The translations under genes and the position numbers were made by a program. The notes beneath the pieces are model-generated. The model was not told where the DNA came from. It did no database searches and saw only the letters and a list, made by a program, of their open reading frames with translations. DNA of 64,000 nucleotides from Bradyrhizobium sp. 186 (lineage in GTDB: Bacteria; Pseudomonadota; Alphaproteobacteria; Rhizobiales; Xanthobacteraceae), in contig NZ_CP082164.1 in the NCBI RefSeq assembly GCF_023101685.1, forward strand, positions 10,137,001-10,201,000. Direction: 5' to 3'. Shown piece after piece: positions 18,066-25,975 of this stretch. Position 1 is the first letter of the stretch. Every line of letters starts with the position of its first letter.

Positions 18066-18125
18066 CACGACGCAATCCCTTGAAGTGACCAGTCGTGATG
18101 TGGTGTAAAATCTTGCTCGCGAAGC

Positions 18126-18149
18126 GCGTCCCGCAGCCTTGCGGGACGC
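18126..18149. terminator. Hairpin after the OmpA-family gene
   Basis: GCGTCCCGC (18126-18134) pairs with GCGGGACGC (18141-18149) across a 6-base loop, followed by TGCTTCGTTTC. It is probably a terminator between the OmpA-like gene and the RND genes. Confidence 0.55.
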
Positions 18150-18222
18150 TGCTTCGTTTCAGGGAAATGCTCTCGCAAGGCCATGCGCGGACGGCCGCGA
18201 GCCAGGCCAGGATGATCCGGCG

Positions 18223-19152
18223 ATGAAGATCACCGAATATCTCAAGCCTGCCGGAACCGTCGTGTTTGTCGTTGTGCTCGGCGTCGGCTATTATCTCTTC
18301 GAGCATCGGCATCGTCCCGAGGCGAAGGAAACGCCGGGTGAGGCGCTCGTCATTGTGACGAAGTCGACCAATGCCTGCTTCTCCGACCTCGTTCGGGTGA
18401 CCGGCTTTTTCGTGCCGCGGCGCGAGGCCGTGGTCGTCGCCGAGCAGGAAGGATCCAGGGTTACCGACCTCTTCGTCACCGAAGGTGCGACCGTGACCGA
18501 AAATCAGGAGCTGGCGCGCCTGACGGCACCGCCGCAGATTCCGGGGCAGCCGCAACGACCCGGCCCGCAAGGTCCGATCTCGCTGAAGGCGCCTGCGCCA
18601 GGCCTCGTCACGGAAGTCCGCACCATCGTCGGCGCGCCGGCCTCGCCGCAGGCCGGTCCGATGTTTCGCATCGCCGTCAACAACGAGATCGAGCTGGACG
18701 CTCAGGTTCCGGCCGTGCACATGCCCAAGCTCAGCGCCGGCGCCACCGTGCGCATCAGCCGCGACGACGCGCCCGACCTGATCGGACGGGTCCGCCTGGT
18801 TGCGCCGGAAATCGACCGCACCACGCAGCTCGGCCGCGTCCGCATCAGCGTCACCAACAATCCCTCGCTGAAGATCGGCACGTTCGCCCGCGCTTCCATC
18901 GACGCGAAACGGAGCTGCGGCGTTGCGGTTCCCAAGACCGCCATCGACCATCTCACCGTGCAGGTGGTCAAAGGCAACACGATCGAGACGCGCAAGGTGC
19001 GGGTCGGACTGACGTCCGACAGCGCGACGGAAATCCTGGAAGGGATCGAGGTCGGCGAAATCGTCGTGGCCGACGCCGGCTCTTCGCTGCATGACGGCGA
19101 CCAGATCAAAACCATGTTCGCCGATGAACTCGATCGCACGCGGGTACGCTGA
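18223..19152 (+). CDS. RND efflux periplasmic adaptor (membrane fusion protein)
   Basis: 309-aa HlyD/AcrA-type adaptor. It has one N-terminal membrane segment (residues about 9-26, a signal anchor) and no lipobox. Barrel-sandwich halves flank a very short hairpin rich in Pro/Gln (PPQIPGQPQRPGPQGP) in place of the usual long coiled coil, then a beta-barrel. C52 (ACFSD) and C232 (SCGVAVP) match C52 and C221 of the adaptor at 36633-37532, so the two are paralogs. ATG 18223 is the start. Its stop overlaps the next ATG as TGATG, so adaptor and pump are made together. The cargo is unknown. Confidence 0.9.
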   Translation: MKITEYLKPAGTVVFVVVLGVGYYLFEHRHRPEAKETPGEALVIVTKSTNACFSDLVRVTGFFVPRREAVVVAEQEGSRVTDLFVTEGATVTENQELARLTAPPQIPGQPQRPGPQGPISLKAPAPGLVTEVRTIVGAPASPQAGPMFRIAVNNEIELDAQVPAVHMPKLSAGATVRISRDDAPDLIGRVRLVAPEIDRTTQLGRVRISVTNNPSLKIGTFARASIDAKRSCGVAVPKTAIDHLTVQVVKGNTIETRKVRVGLTSDSATEILEGIEVGEIVVADAGSSLHDGDQIKTMFADELDRTRVR

Positions 19153-22100
19153 TGGCTCTTAATATCTCGGCTTGGTCGATCCGCAATCCGCTACCGTCGA
19201 TCGTCTTCTCCATCATCCTGCTGATCCTCGGCTGGGTCTCCTTCACCAAGCTCGCGGTGACGCGGCTACCCTCGGCCGACATTCCGGTGATCTCGGTCGC
19301 GGTGTCGCAGTTCGGCGCTGCACCCGCCGAACTCGAATCCCAAGTCACCAAGACCGTTGAAGACGCGGTCTCCGGCGTCGAAGGCGTGCGGCACATCACC
19401 TCGTCGATCACCGACGGCCTGTCGGTCACCACGATCCAGTTTGCTCTGGAGACCAACACCGACCGCGCGCTCAACGACGTCAAGGATGCCGTGACGCGCG
19501 TGCGCTCCAACCTGCCGCAAAACGTCACCGAGCCGCTGATCCAGCGCGTCGATGTCATCGGCCTGCCGATCGTCACCTATGCCGCGATCTCGCCCGGCAA
19601 GACGCCGGAGCAGCTCTCCTACTTCGTCGACGACGTAGTCAAGCGCGCGCTTCAGGGCGTGCGCGGTGTCGCCCAGGTCGAGCGCATCGGCGGTGTCGAG
19701 CGCGAGATTTTGGTTTCGCTCGATCCCGACCGCATGCAGGCAATGGGGCTCACCGCCGTCAATGTCAGCCAGAGCCTGCGCGGCACCAATGTCGACGTGG
19801 CCGGCGGCCGCGCCGAGATCGGCAAGAACGACCAGGCGATCCGCACGCTGGCCGGCGCCAAGACGCTGAGCGATCTGGCCGGCACCATGATCCCGCTGTT
19901 CGGCGGCGGCGAGGTTCGGCTCGACGATCTCGGCACCGTCACCGACACCATCGCCGACCGCCGCACCTTCGCCCGCTTCAACGGCGAGCCGGTGGTCGCG
20001 CTCGGCATCAAACGATCCAAGGGCGCCAGCGACGTGGTCGTCGCGGCCGCGGTGCAGAAGCGCATCGATGCGCTCAAGGCGGCCTATCCCGATGTCGACC
20101 TCAAGCTGATCGACACCTCGGTCGAATACACCAAGGGCAATTATACGGCGGCAATCTCGACCCTGTTCGAAGGCGCCATCCTGGCCGTCGTGATCGTGCT
20201 GTTGTTCCTGCGCGACCTGCGCGCCACCATCATCGCCGCGATCTCGCTGCCGCTGTCGATCTTCCCGGCGTTCTGGGCGATGGACATCCTCGGCTTCTCG
20301 CTGAACCTGGTCAGCTTCCTGGCCATCACGCTGTCGACAGGCATTCTGGTCGATGACGCCATCGTCGAGATCGAGAACATCGTGCGGCACATGAACATGG
20401 GCAAGTCGCCCTACCGTGCCGCGCTGGAAGCCGCCGACGAGATCGGCCTCGCGGTGATCGCGATCTCGCTCACGATCATCGCGATCTTCGCGCCCGCAAG
20501 CTTCATGTCGGGCATCGCCGGACAATTCTTCAAGCAGTTCGGCATCACCGTCTCGGTGCAGGTGTTCTTTTCGCTGCTCGCGGCGCGCTTCGTCACACCG
20601 ATGCTGGCGGCCTACTTCCTCAAGGACCACCATCACGAGGAGCCGCCGCCGGGCCTGGTGCTGCGCAACTACCACAAGATCGTCACTTGGTCGGTGAAGC
20701 ATTACTTCATCACCGTGCTGATCGGCTTGGGTGTCTTCGCTGCCTCGATCTGGAGCATTACACTGCTGCCGCAGGGCTTCCTGCCCGCGCAGGACAGCGC
20801 GCGCTCGCTGCTTGCGATCGAGCTTCCGCCGGGGACCCAGCTCTCCTACACCGAGAAGGTCACCGAGGACATCGTCGCGCGCCTGCGCAAGCGCGCCGAG
20901 GTGAGGAGCATCTTCGTCGACGGCGGCCGCGTCCCGCCGGGGACGCAGGAAGTGCGCCGTGCGGCCCTGATCATCAATTACACGCCCAAGGACGACCGCG
21001 ACATCACCCAGCGCGAGCTCGAATTCTCGATCAGCCAGGAACTGGAGAACATCCCCGACATCCGCTTCTGGTTTCTCGACGAGAACGGCCTGCGCGCGAT
21101 CTCGCTGGTCGTGACCGGTGTCGACGCCAACATCGTCAACAACGTCGCGAGCGAGCTTGCGACGCAGATGAAGCGGATTCCGACGATCGCCAACGTGATC
21201 TCGGAAACCTCATTGGAACGCCCCGAACTGCGCATCGAGCCGCGCGCCGATCTCGCCGCGCGGCTGGGCGTCTCGACCGAAAGCCTGTCGCAGACCATCC
21301 GTGTCGCGACCATCGGCGATGTCGGTCCCGCGCTCGCCAAGTTCGACGTTGGCGATCGCCTGGTGCCGATCCGGGTGCAGCTCGAGGACGCCGCGCGCGG
21401 TAATCTCAGGACGCTCGAGCAGCTGCGCGTGCCGCTCGGCGAACGCGGCGAGAAGGGCGGCGTGCCGCTCTCGGTCATCGCCGACGTCAAGCTCGACCAG
21501 GGCCCGACCAGCATCAACCGCTACGACCGCGAGCGACAGGCGACCGTCGCCGCCGACCTCGTCGGCTCCGCGGCGCTTGGCGATGCCACCAGGAAGATCT
21601 CCGAGCTGCCGGTGATGAAGAGCCTGCCCAAGGGCGTGAGGGTCAGCCCCTCCGGCGACGCGGAGAGTCTGAACGAGCTGTCCGACGGCTTCGCCACCGC
21701 GATCACCGCCGGCTTGATGATGGTCTATGCGGTGCTGGTGCTGCTGTTCGGCACCTTCCTGCAACCGATCACCATCCTGTTCTCGCTGCCGCTGTCGATT
21801 GGCGGCGCCATTGCCGCGCTGCTCGTCACCGGGAAGCAGCTCACCACGCCGGTCTGGATCGGCATCCTGATGCTGATGGGCATCGTCACCAAGAACGCGA
21901 TCATGCTGGTGGAATTCGCGATCGAGGCGATCCACGCCGGCAAGCCGCGCGACGACGCGATGATCGATGCCGGCATGAAGCGTGCCCGCCCGATCGTGAT
22001 GACCACGATCGCGATGGCCGCCGGCATGATGCCGAGCGCGCTCGCAGTCGGCGCCGGCGGTGAGTTCCGCTCGCCGATGGCGCTCGCGGTGATCGGCGGC

Positions 22101-22316
22101 CTGATCTTCTCGACCATCCTGTCGCTGGTGTTCGTGCCCGCGATGTTCATGGTGATGGACGACCTCGGCGCCCTGATCTGGCGCTTCGGCAAGCGGCTGA
22201 TCGTGCACAGCGAGGATGCCGAGACCGCCGATCACCACGCGGCCCCGCCCGCCGGCGCAGCGCCCGCGGCAGCGGCGCCGGCGCCGAAGAGCATGGTGCA
22301 CCCGTCGGCGGAGTAG
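19152..22316 (+). CDS. RND-family efflux pump, inner-membrane permease
   Basis: 1054-aa proton-driven RND transporter of the AcrB/MdtB type. It has an N-terminal transmembrane helix and two large periplasmic loops with six helices after each. The proton-relay acids D401 and D402 (GILVDDAIVEIEN) and the lysine in IVTKNAIMLVEF of helix 10 are all present, so it should pump. The C-terminus is Ala/Pro-rich. Its start overlaps the adaptor stop by one base. No outer-membrane channel gene is nearby, so it must use a shared TolC-like protein. Heavy-metal motifs are absent; a drug, lipid or signal export role fits better, but the substrate is unknown. Confidence 0.95.
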   Translation: MALNISAWSIRNPLPSIVFSIILLILGWVSFTKLAVTRLPSADIPVISVAVSQFGAAPAELESQVTKTVEDAVSGVEGVRHITSSITDGLSVTTIQFALETNTDRALNDVKDAVTRVRSNLPQNVTEPLIQRVDVIGLPIVTYAAISPGKTPEQLSYFVDDVVKRALQGVRGVAQVERIGGVEREILVSLDPDRMQAMGLTAVNVSQSLRGTNVDVAGGRAEIGKNDQAIRTLAGAKTLSDLAGTMIPLFGGGEVRLDDLGTVTDTIADRRTFARFNGEPVVALGIKRSKGASDVVVAAAVQKRIDALKAAYPDVDLKLIDTSVEYTKGNYTAAISTLFEGAILAVVIVLLFLRDLRATIIAAISLPLSIFPAFWAMDILGFSLNLVSFLAITLSTGILVDDAIVEIENIVRHMNMGKSPYRAALEAADEIGLAVIAISLTIIAIFAPASFMSGIAGQFFKQFGITVSVQVFFSLLAARFVTPMLAAYFLKDHHHEEPPPGLVLRNYHKIVTWSVKHYFITVLIGLGVFAASIWSITLLPQGFLPAQDSARSLLAIELPPGTQLSYTEKVTEDIVARLRKRAEVRSIFVDGGRVPPGTQEVRRAALIINYTPKDDRDITQRELEFSISQELENIPDIRFWFLDENGLRAISLVVTGVDANIVNNVASELATQMKRIPTIANVISETSLERPELRIEPRADLAARLGVSTESLSQTIRVATIGDVGPALAKFDVGDRLVPIRVQLEDAARGNLRTLEQLRVPLGERGEKGGVPLSVIADVKLDQGPTSINRYDRERQATVAADLVGSAALGDATRKISELPVMKSLPKGVRVSPSGDAESLNELSDGFATAITAGLMMVYAVLVLLFGTFLQPITILFSLPLSIGGAIAALLVTGKQLTTPVWIGILMLMGIVTKNAIMLVEFAIEAIHAGKPRDDAMIDAGMKRARPIVMTTIAMAAGMMPSALAVGAGGEFRSPMALAVIGGLIFSTILSLVFVPAMFMVMDDLGALIWRFGKRLIVHSEDAETADHHAAPPAGAAPAAAAPAPKSMVHPSAE

Positions 22317-22381
22317 AAATTGGGTGATCAGGCCTTGCGCACGGTCTGGCGAATGTCGGCTTCGCGCGCTATCTTGAAAGC

Positions 22382-22621
22382 ATGACATTCACACGCATCA
22401 CGATTGACCCCGCGGTCTGTACCGGCAAGCCCTGTGTCCGCGGGCTGCGGTTTCCCGTCGCCCGGCTGCTCGGCCTTCTGGCAGCTGGCGAAACGCGTGA
22501 ATCTGTCTTGAAGGACTACCCCTACCTCGAAAGCGAAGACATCGATGAAGCCTTGCGCTACGCGGCGTTCCTCGCAGAGGATGAAGCCGTTGAGCTCAGG
22601 CCGACTGTCCCGGCGAAGTGA
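22382..22621 (+). CDS. DUF433 antitoxin-like protein
   Basis: 79-aa protein of DUF433. The opening ITIDPAVCTGKPCVRGLRFPVARLLGLLAAG, split around a helix-turn-helix, and LKDYPYLESEDIDEALRYAAFLA are typical. In this family it is paired with a DUF5615 PIN-like toxin. Here its stop overlaps a GTG that starts such a toxin (AAGTGA), but that toxin is destroyed by an internal deletion, so this is an orphan antitoxin. It may persist by chance or because it regulates other loci. Confidence 0.85.
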   Translation: MTFTRITIDPAVCTGKPCVRGLRFPVARLLGLLAAGETRESVLKDYPYLESEDIDEALRYAAFLAEDEAVELRPTVPAK

Positions 22622-22715
22622 AGTTCCTTCTGCGCTGACCCAAGACGAGATACAGGGCAGCATCGTTACCATCGACCGAGATCGCGTCCGCCGGCGCAGG
22701 CTTCCGATCGATTAA
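22618..22715 (+). pseudogene. Internally deleted DUF5615 (PIN-like) toxin remnant
   Basis: A GTG overlapping the DUF433 stop encodes MKFLLR and a stop, and MKFLL is how DUF5615 proteins begin. In the next frame the following bases encode ALTQDEIQGSIVT, then IDRDRVRRRRLPID and TAA at 22713-22715. That matches the family's characteristic basic C-terminus ending in RRLPI. About 90 middle residues and the active-site acids are gone. The reading rests on remembered family ends; an alignment would settle it. Confidence 0.65.
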
Positions 22716-22719
22716 TCCC

Positions 22720-23394
22720 CTACTCGTTTCGCGCGATCGCCGTCAGCTTGGTCATGTTCCTCAGCAGGATACGACCGCGCTGGAGATCGAGGATCGCCTC
22801 CTTGCGCCAGGCCTGAAGCTGGCGGTTGACGCTCTCGCGGGCGGCGCCGACGAAGACACCGAGCTGTTCCTGCGAGATGTGCACCTCGGAGCCGAAATCG
22901 GCCGCGAGCGCACAGAGCCGCCGCGCCAGCCGCACCGGCAACGGCTGCAGCATGGACTCTTCCATGCGCTCGCTCTGCCAGCGGATGCGCTGGCAGAGCA
23001 GCGCGATGATCTTGATTGCGACCTTCGGCTCACGCTCGAGAAAGGCGAGAAAGTCTTCGCGCCGCAGCACGAACAATTCGCTGACCTCGCCGGCGGTCGC
23101 GTCCGCCGTGCGGCTCTGGCCATCCAGCACCGCGACCTCGCCGAACAAATCGCCAGGGCCCATGAAGTTCAGCGTCAGCCGGCTGCCGTCGGAGGCCCCG
23201 GTCTCGATGCGGACCTGGCCGCGGCGCACGCCGAACAGCGCGCTGCCCGAATCGCCCTTCTGGAACAGCACCTCGCCATTCGCCAGATGCTGCGTGTGGC
23301 AGAGATGGGACAATCGCTGGAGTTCGTCCGCGCCGAGATCCGCGAACATCGCGTTCATCTTCAAAATGACCGCAAATTCGGCCTGCTTGCTCAT
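22720..23394 (-). CDS. Crp/Fnr-family transcriptional regulator
   Basis: 224-aa regulator. An N-terminal cyclic-nucleotide-like beta-roll (residues about 15-130, with GDLFGEVAVLDGQSRTADATA) is followed by a dimer helix and a C-terminal helix-turn-helix (ISQEQLGVFVGAARESVNRQLQAWRK). It lacks the N-terminal Cys cluster of Fnr, so it is not an oxygen sensor of that kind. The phosphate-binding Arg-Ser/Thr position reads QSRTA, as in cAMP-binding members, so cAMP binding is possible. ATG 23394 has AAGGAAATTGA upstream; an earlier in-frame codon at 23481 is unlikely. A TGTG-N8-CACA site lies 80 bases upstream, consistent with autoregulation. Confidence 0.9.
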   Translation of the reverse strand: MSKQAEFAVILKMNAMFADLGADELQRLSHLCHTQHLANGEVLFQKGDSGSALFGVRRGQVRIETGASDGSRLTLNFMGPGDLFGEVAVLDGQSRTADATAGEVSELFVLRREDFLAFLEREPKVAIKIIALLCQRIRWQSERMEESMLQPLPVRLARRLCALAADFGSEVHISQEQLGVFVGAARESVNRQLQAWRKEAILDLQRGRILLRNMTKLTAIARNE

Positions 23395-23473
23395 TTCAAT
23401 TTCCTTGTGAATTTCCTTGGCAAAGCGCTTGGAACCATCAACATCAGGATCGCGTAAAACCGCGCCGGGGAAG

Positions 23474-23489
23474 TGTGTCATAAGTCACA
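23474..23489. promoter_or_regulatory. Crp-like binding site TGTG-N8-CACA
   Basis: TGTGTCATAAGTCACA has the half-site spacing of Crp-family boxes. It lies in the 223-bp gap between the Crp/Fnr gene and the divergent AsmA gene, so it could control either or both. Confidence 0.45.
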
Positions 23490-23617
23490 TAACTTTGCAG
23501 CACCCCCGGATTATTTTTAGCGGCTTGGAGCGGCTTCCCGTCCCGGGATAAACTCACGCGCAAAGGACGGATGGCCGGCCGGGTTCGACACCGCTTGTCC
23601 GTCGTTGGAAAGTCGAC

Positions 23618-25726
23618 ATGAGAGCAGTCAAATTTGCCGGCACGGCGGTAGCCGCCGTCATCGTCGTGATCGCGCTTCTCCTCGCGGTCGGGATTCCCTC
23701 GGGTTTCCTGACCTCGACGATTGCGTCGCGGGTCGAGAGCGCAACGGGCTATCGCCTGTCGATCGACGGCACCACCAGGATCAGCCTGTGGCCGACGCTG
23801 AACGTGACGCTGAACGACCTCACGCTTCAGGACCCGAAGGACCGTAGCGGGATCACCCGCCTGACGATCGACAGCGTGCAGGCCGACATGTCGCTCTCCA
23901 GCGCTTGGTCTGGCCGGCCGAAGATCACCGAGCTCGTCGTCACTCATCCCGTGCTCTATCAGCCGCTGCTGCGCGAGCGCCTGCCAAGCGCCGATTCGTC
24001 GGCCAAACCGCTCGCGCTTGACATGGACGGCGCGACCATCGACCGCGTCAAGGTCGTCGACGGCGAAATCGCCTTCGCGCGCGTGCGTGATCGCACCGAG
24101 AGCCGCGTCAGCGCCATCAACGCCGAAGCCGTTACAGGCCGCGACCGCAAGGTCAATATGATCGGCACCGCACGTGCAGGCGATCACACCGTCAAGTTCG
24201 ACATCAAGGCGACCACGCCCGCGCCGTCGATCGATCGGCCGACGATCCCGGTCGATTTCGCCATCGACATGCCCGACGTGCTGAAATCTCAGCTCTCTGG
24301 CCATGCCGAGATGCGGCTCAACGGCTCCATCGTGATGATCAATGGCGTCAATGGCACGCTCGGCGATGGCGCGTTCAACGGCTGGGCCTCGGTCGACATC
24401 GCGAGCAAGCCTTTGGTCAAGGTCGATCTCGATTTCCAGCGGCTCGTGATTCCGCTGGCGAAGTCGCCAGACGGCGCGTCCGGCCAGCCCTGGAGCAATG
24501 CGCCGATCGACGTCTCCGGGCTCAATTATGTCGACGCGCAAATCAGGATCTCGGCGAACGAGGCCGTCATCGGCGAGGCGCGCCTTGCGCCGCTCTCGCT
24601 CGATGCAAAGCTCGCAGGCGGCGTGCTGAAGGCCGGAACCGCCAATCTCGGCGCCTATGGCGGCCAGGTCTCGGGCGAAGTGATCCTGGATGCGACCAGC
24701 GGCGCACCGAGCTTTGCCATGCATTCGGATCTGGTCGGCGTTCGCGCACTGCCACTGCTCAAGGGCCTCGCCGAATTCGACCGGATCGACGGCAAGCTGC
24801 AAGCCAAACTCGCACTGCGCAGCGCCGGCACCAGCCAGCGCGCGCTGATGGCCAACATGCAGGGCACCGCCTTCGTCAATTTCCAGGACGGCGCCATCCG
24901 CGGTATCAATATCGCGCAGATGATCCGCTCGCTGACGGCAGGCACGCTGTCCGGCTGGCAGGATAGTCAGGAACAGAGCCAGGAACAGACCACGGATTTG
25001 TCGCAGCTCTCCGCCTCCTTCCGCGTCGACAAGGGTCAGGCGGTGACGACCGATCTCAGTTTGACCGGACCGCTGGTGCGCGTGACCGGCGCCGGCACCA
25101 TCGCACTCGACACCAAGATGATGGGCTTTCGCGTCGAGCCGAAGCTCGTGATGACGACCGAAGGCCAGGGCCGCACCTCCGAGCCGGTCGGCTTCGGCAT
25201 CCCCGTGATGATCACGGGCTCCTGGTCGCAGCCGCGGATCTATCCGGACATGGCCGGCATGCTCGACAATCCAGACGCCGCCTATGGCAAGCTGCGCGAG
25301 ATGGGCAAGGGGCTGTTCGGCCCTGACGGTGCCGGGCTCGGCAATATTTTGGGCAGCCTCGGCGGTAATCTTGGCGGCGGTAACCTTGGCGGTAACCTTG
25401 GGCCCGGCGGCGCCGCGCCGGGTGGCGGCAACACCGCAGGCAATGCCAATCCGCAAACGCAGCAGCCGGGGCAGAACAATCTGCTCGGCGGCCCGCTGGG
25501 GGAGGCACTCGGCAATCTGATCCAGCAGGGACTCTCCGGCGGCGCCGCAACTGGCACGGGCACAGGCACGGGGACTGCCACCGGCCGGAGCCGCAGCCTG
25601 CCCGCAACGCCGTCCACGCCGGCACCGCAGGCCTCGCCCGCGCCCCCCGCCCAGGAGGCTCCGCCGACCGCGCAGCAGGATAGCCAGCCGATGAACGACG
25701 TGCTGCGACAGCTTTTTAATCGGTGA
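23618..25726 (+). CDS. AsmA-family envelope protein
   Basis: 702-aa protein with one N-terminal membrane helix (residues about 5-28) and a long periplasmic beta-rich region. AsmA signatures are present at both ends: SRVESATGYRLSIDG near residue 40 and, in the C-terminal half, GALKSGT-like GIMRGINIAQ-type wording read here as FQDGAIRGINIAQMIRSL. From about residue 575 the chain is low complexity, first Gly/Asn repeats (GGNLGGGNLGGNLG), then GTGTGTGTATG and Pro/Ala. AsmA-like proteins bridge the periplasm and affect lipid and outer-membrane makeup. It is divergent from the Crp/Fnr gene with a Crp-like box between them. Function assigned by family only. Confidence 0.87.
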   Translation: MRAVKFAGTAVAAVIVVIALLLAVGIPSGFLTSTIASRVESATGYRLSIDGTTRISLWPTLNVTLNDLTLQDPKDRSGITRLTIDSVQADMSLSSAWSGRPKITELVVTHPVLYQPLLRERLPSADSSAKPLALDMDGATIDRVKVVDGEIAFARVRDRTESRVSAINAEAVTGRDRKVNMIGTARAGDHTVKFDIKATTPAPSIDRPTIPVDFAIDMPDVLKSQLSGHAEMRLNGSIVMINGVNGTLGDGAFNGWASVDIASKPLVKVDLDFQRLVIPLAKSPDGASGQPWSNAPIDVSGLNYVDAQIRISANEAVIGEARLAPLSLDAKLAGGVLKAGTANLGAYGGQVSGEVILDATSGAPSFAMHSDLVGVRALPLLKGLAEFDRIDGKLQAKLALRSAGTSQRALMANMQGTAFVNFQDGAIRGINIAQMIRSLTAGTLSGWQDSQEQSQEQTTDLSQLSASFRVDKGQAVTTDLSLTGPLVRVTGAGTIALDTKMMGFRVEPKLVMTTEGQGRTSEPVGFGIPVMITGSWSQPRIYPDMAGMLDNPDAAYGKLREMGKGLFGPDGAGLGNILGSLGGNLGGGNLGGNLGPGGAAPGGGNTAGNANPQTQQPGQNNLLGGPLGEALGNLIQQGLSGGAATGTGTGTGTATGRSRSLPATPSTPAPQASPAPPAQEAPPTAQQDSQPMNDVLRQLFNR

Positions 25727-25975
25727 TTGACGGACCAACGCGCGGGACTCCAGAGCACCCCTTACATCAGCCCGCCAATCCATTTCTTCCTCCGAACGGA
25801 TGAGGCGCACGCTCGGCCGCCTGCGACAATTCACCACCCCGTTGGCCATCCTCGCGTCCACAGCGGGTAACCACGCCGGGCGCTCGCCGGTCGATCGGCC
25901 CAAATTGTGCTAGAAATGCCGTCGGGCGCGTACGGCCCGTAGCGCCGGCCTCGGTGGCGGCGCGAGAGGATCCGG

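Noticed and set aside
16587..18068. 493-codon open frame antisense to pseudo-caspase and OmpA-like genes
   Set aside because: Spans two well-supported genes and their gap; composition is that of a shadow.
19266..20702. 478-codon open frame antisense to the RND pump
   Set aside because: Shadow of the pump codons; no recognisable motif.
19152..22316. Heavy-metal (CusA/CzcA) efflux pump
   Set aside because: I see no metal-binding Met or His clusters at the expected places. The wording is that of the AcrB/MdtB type.
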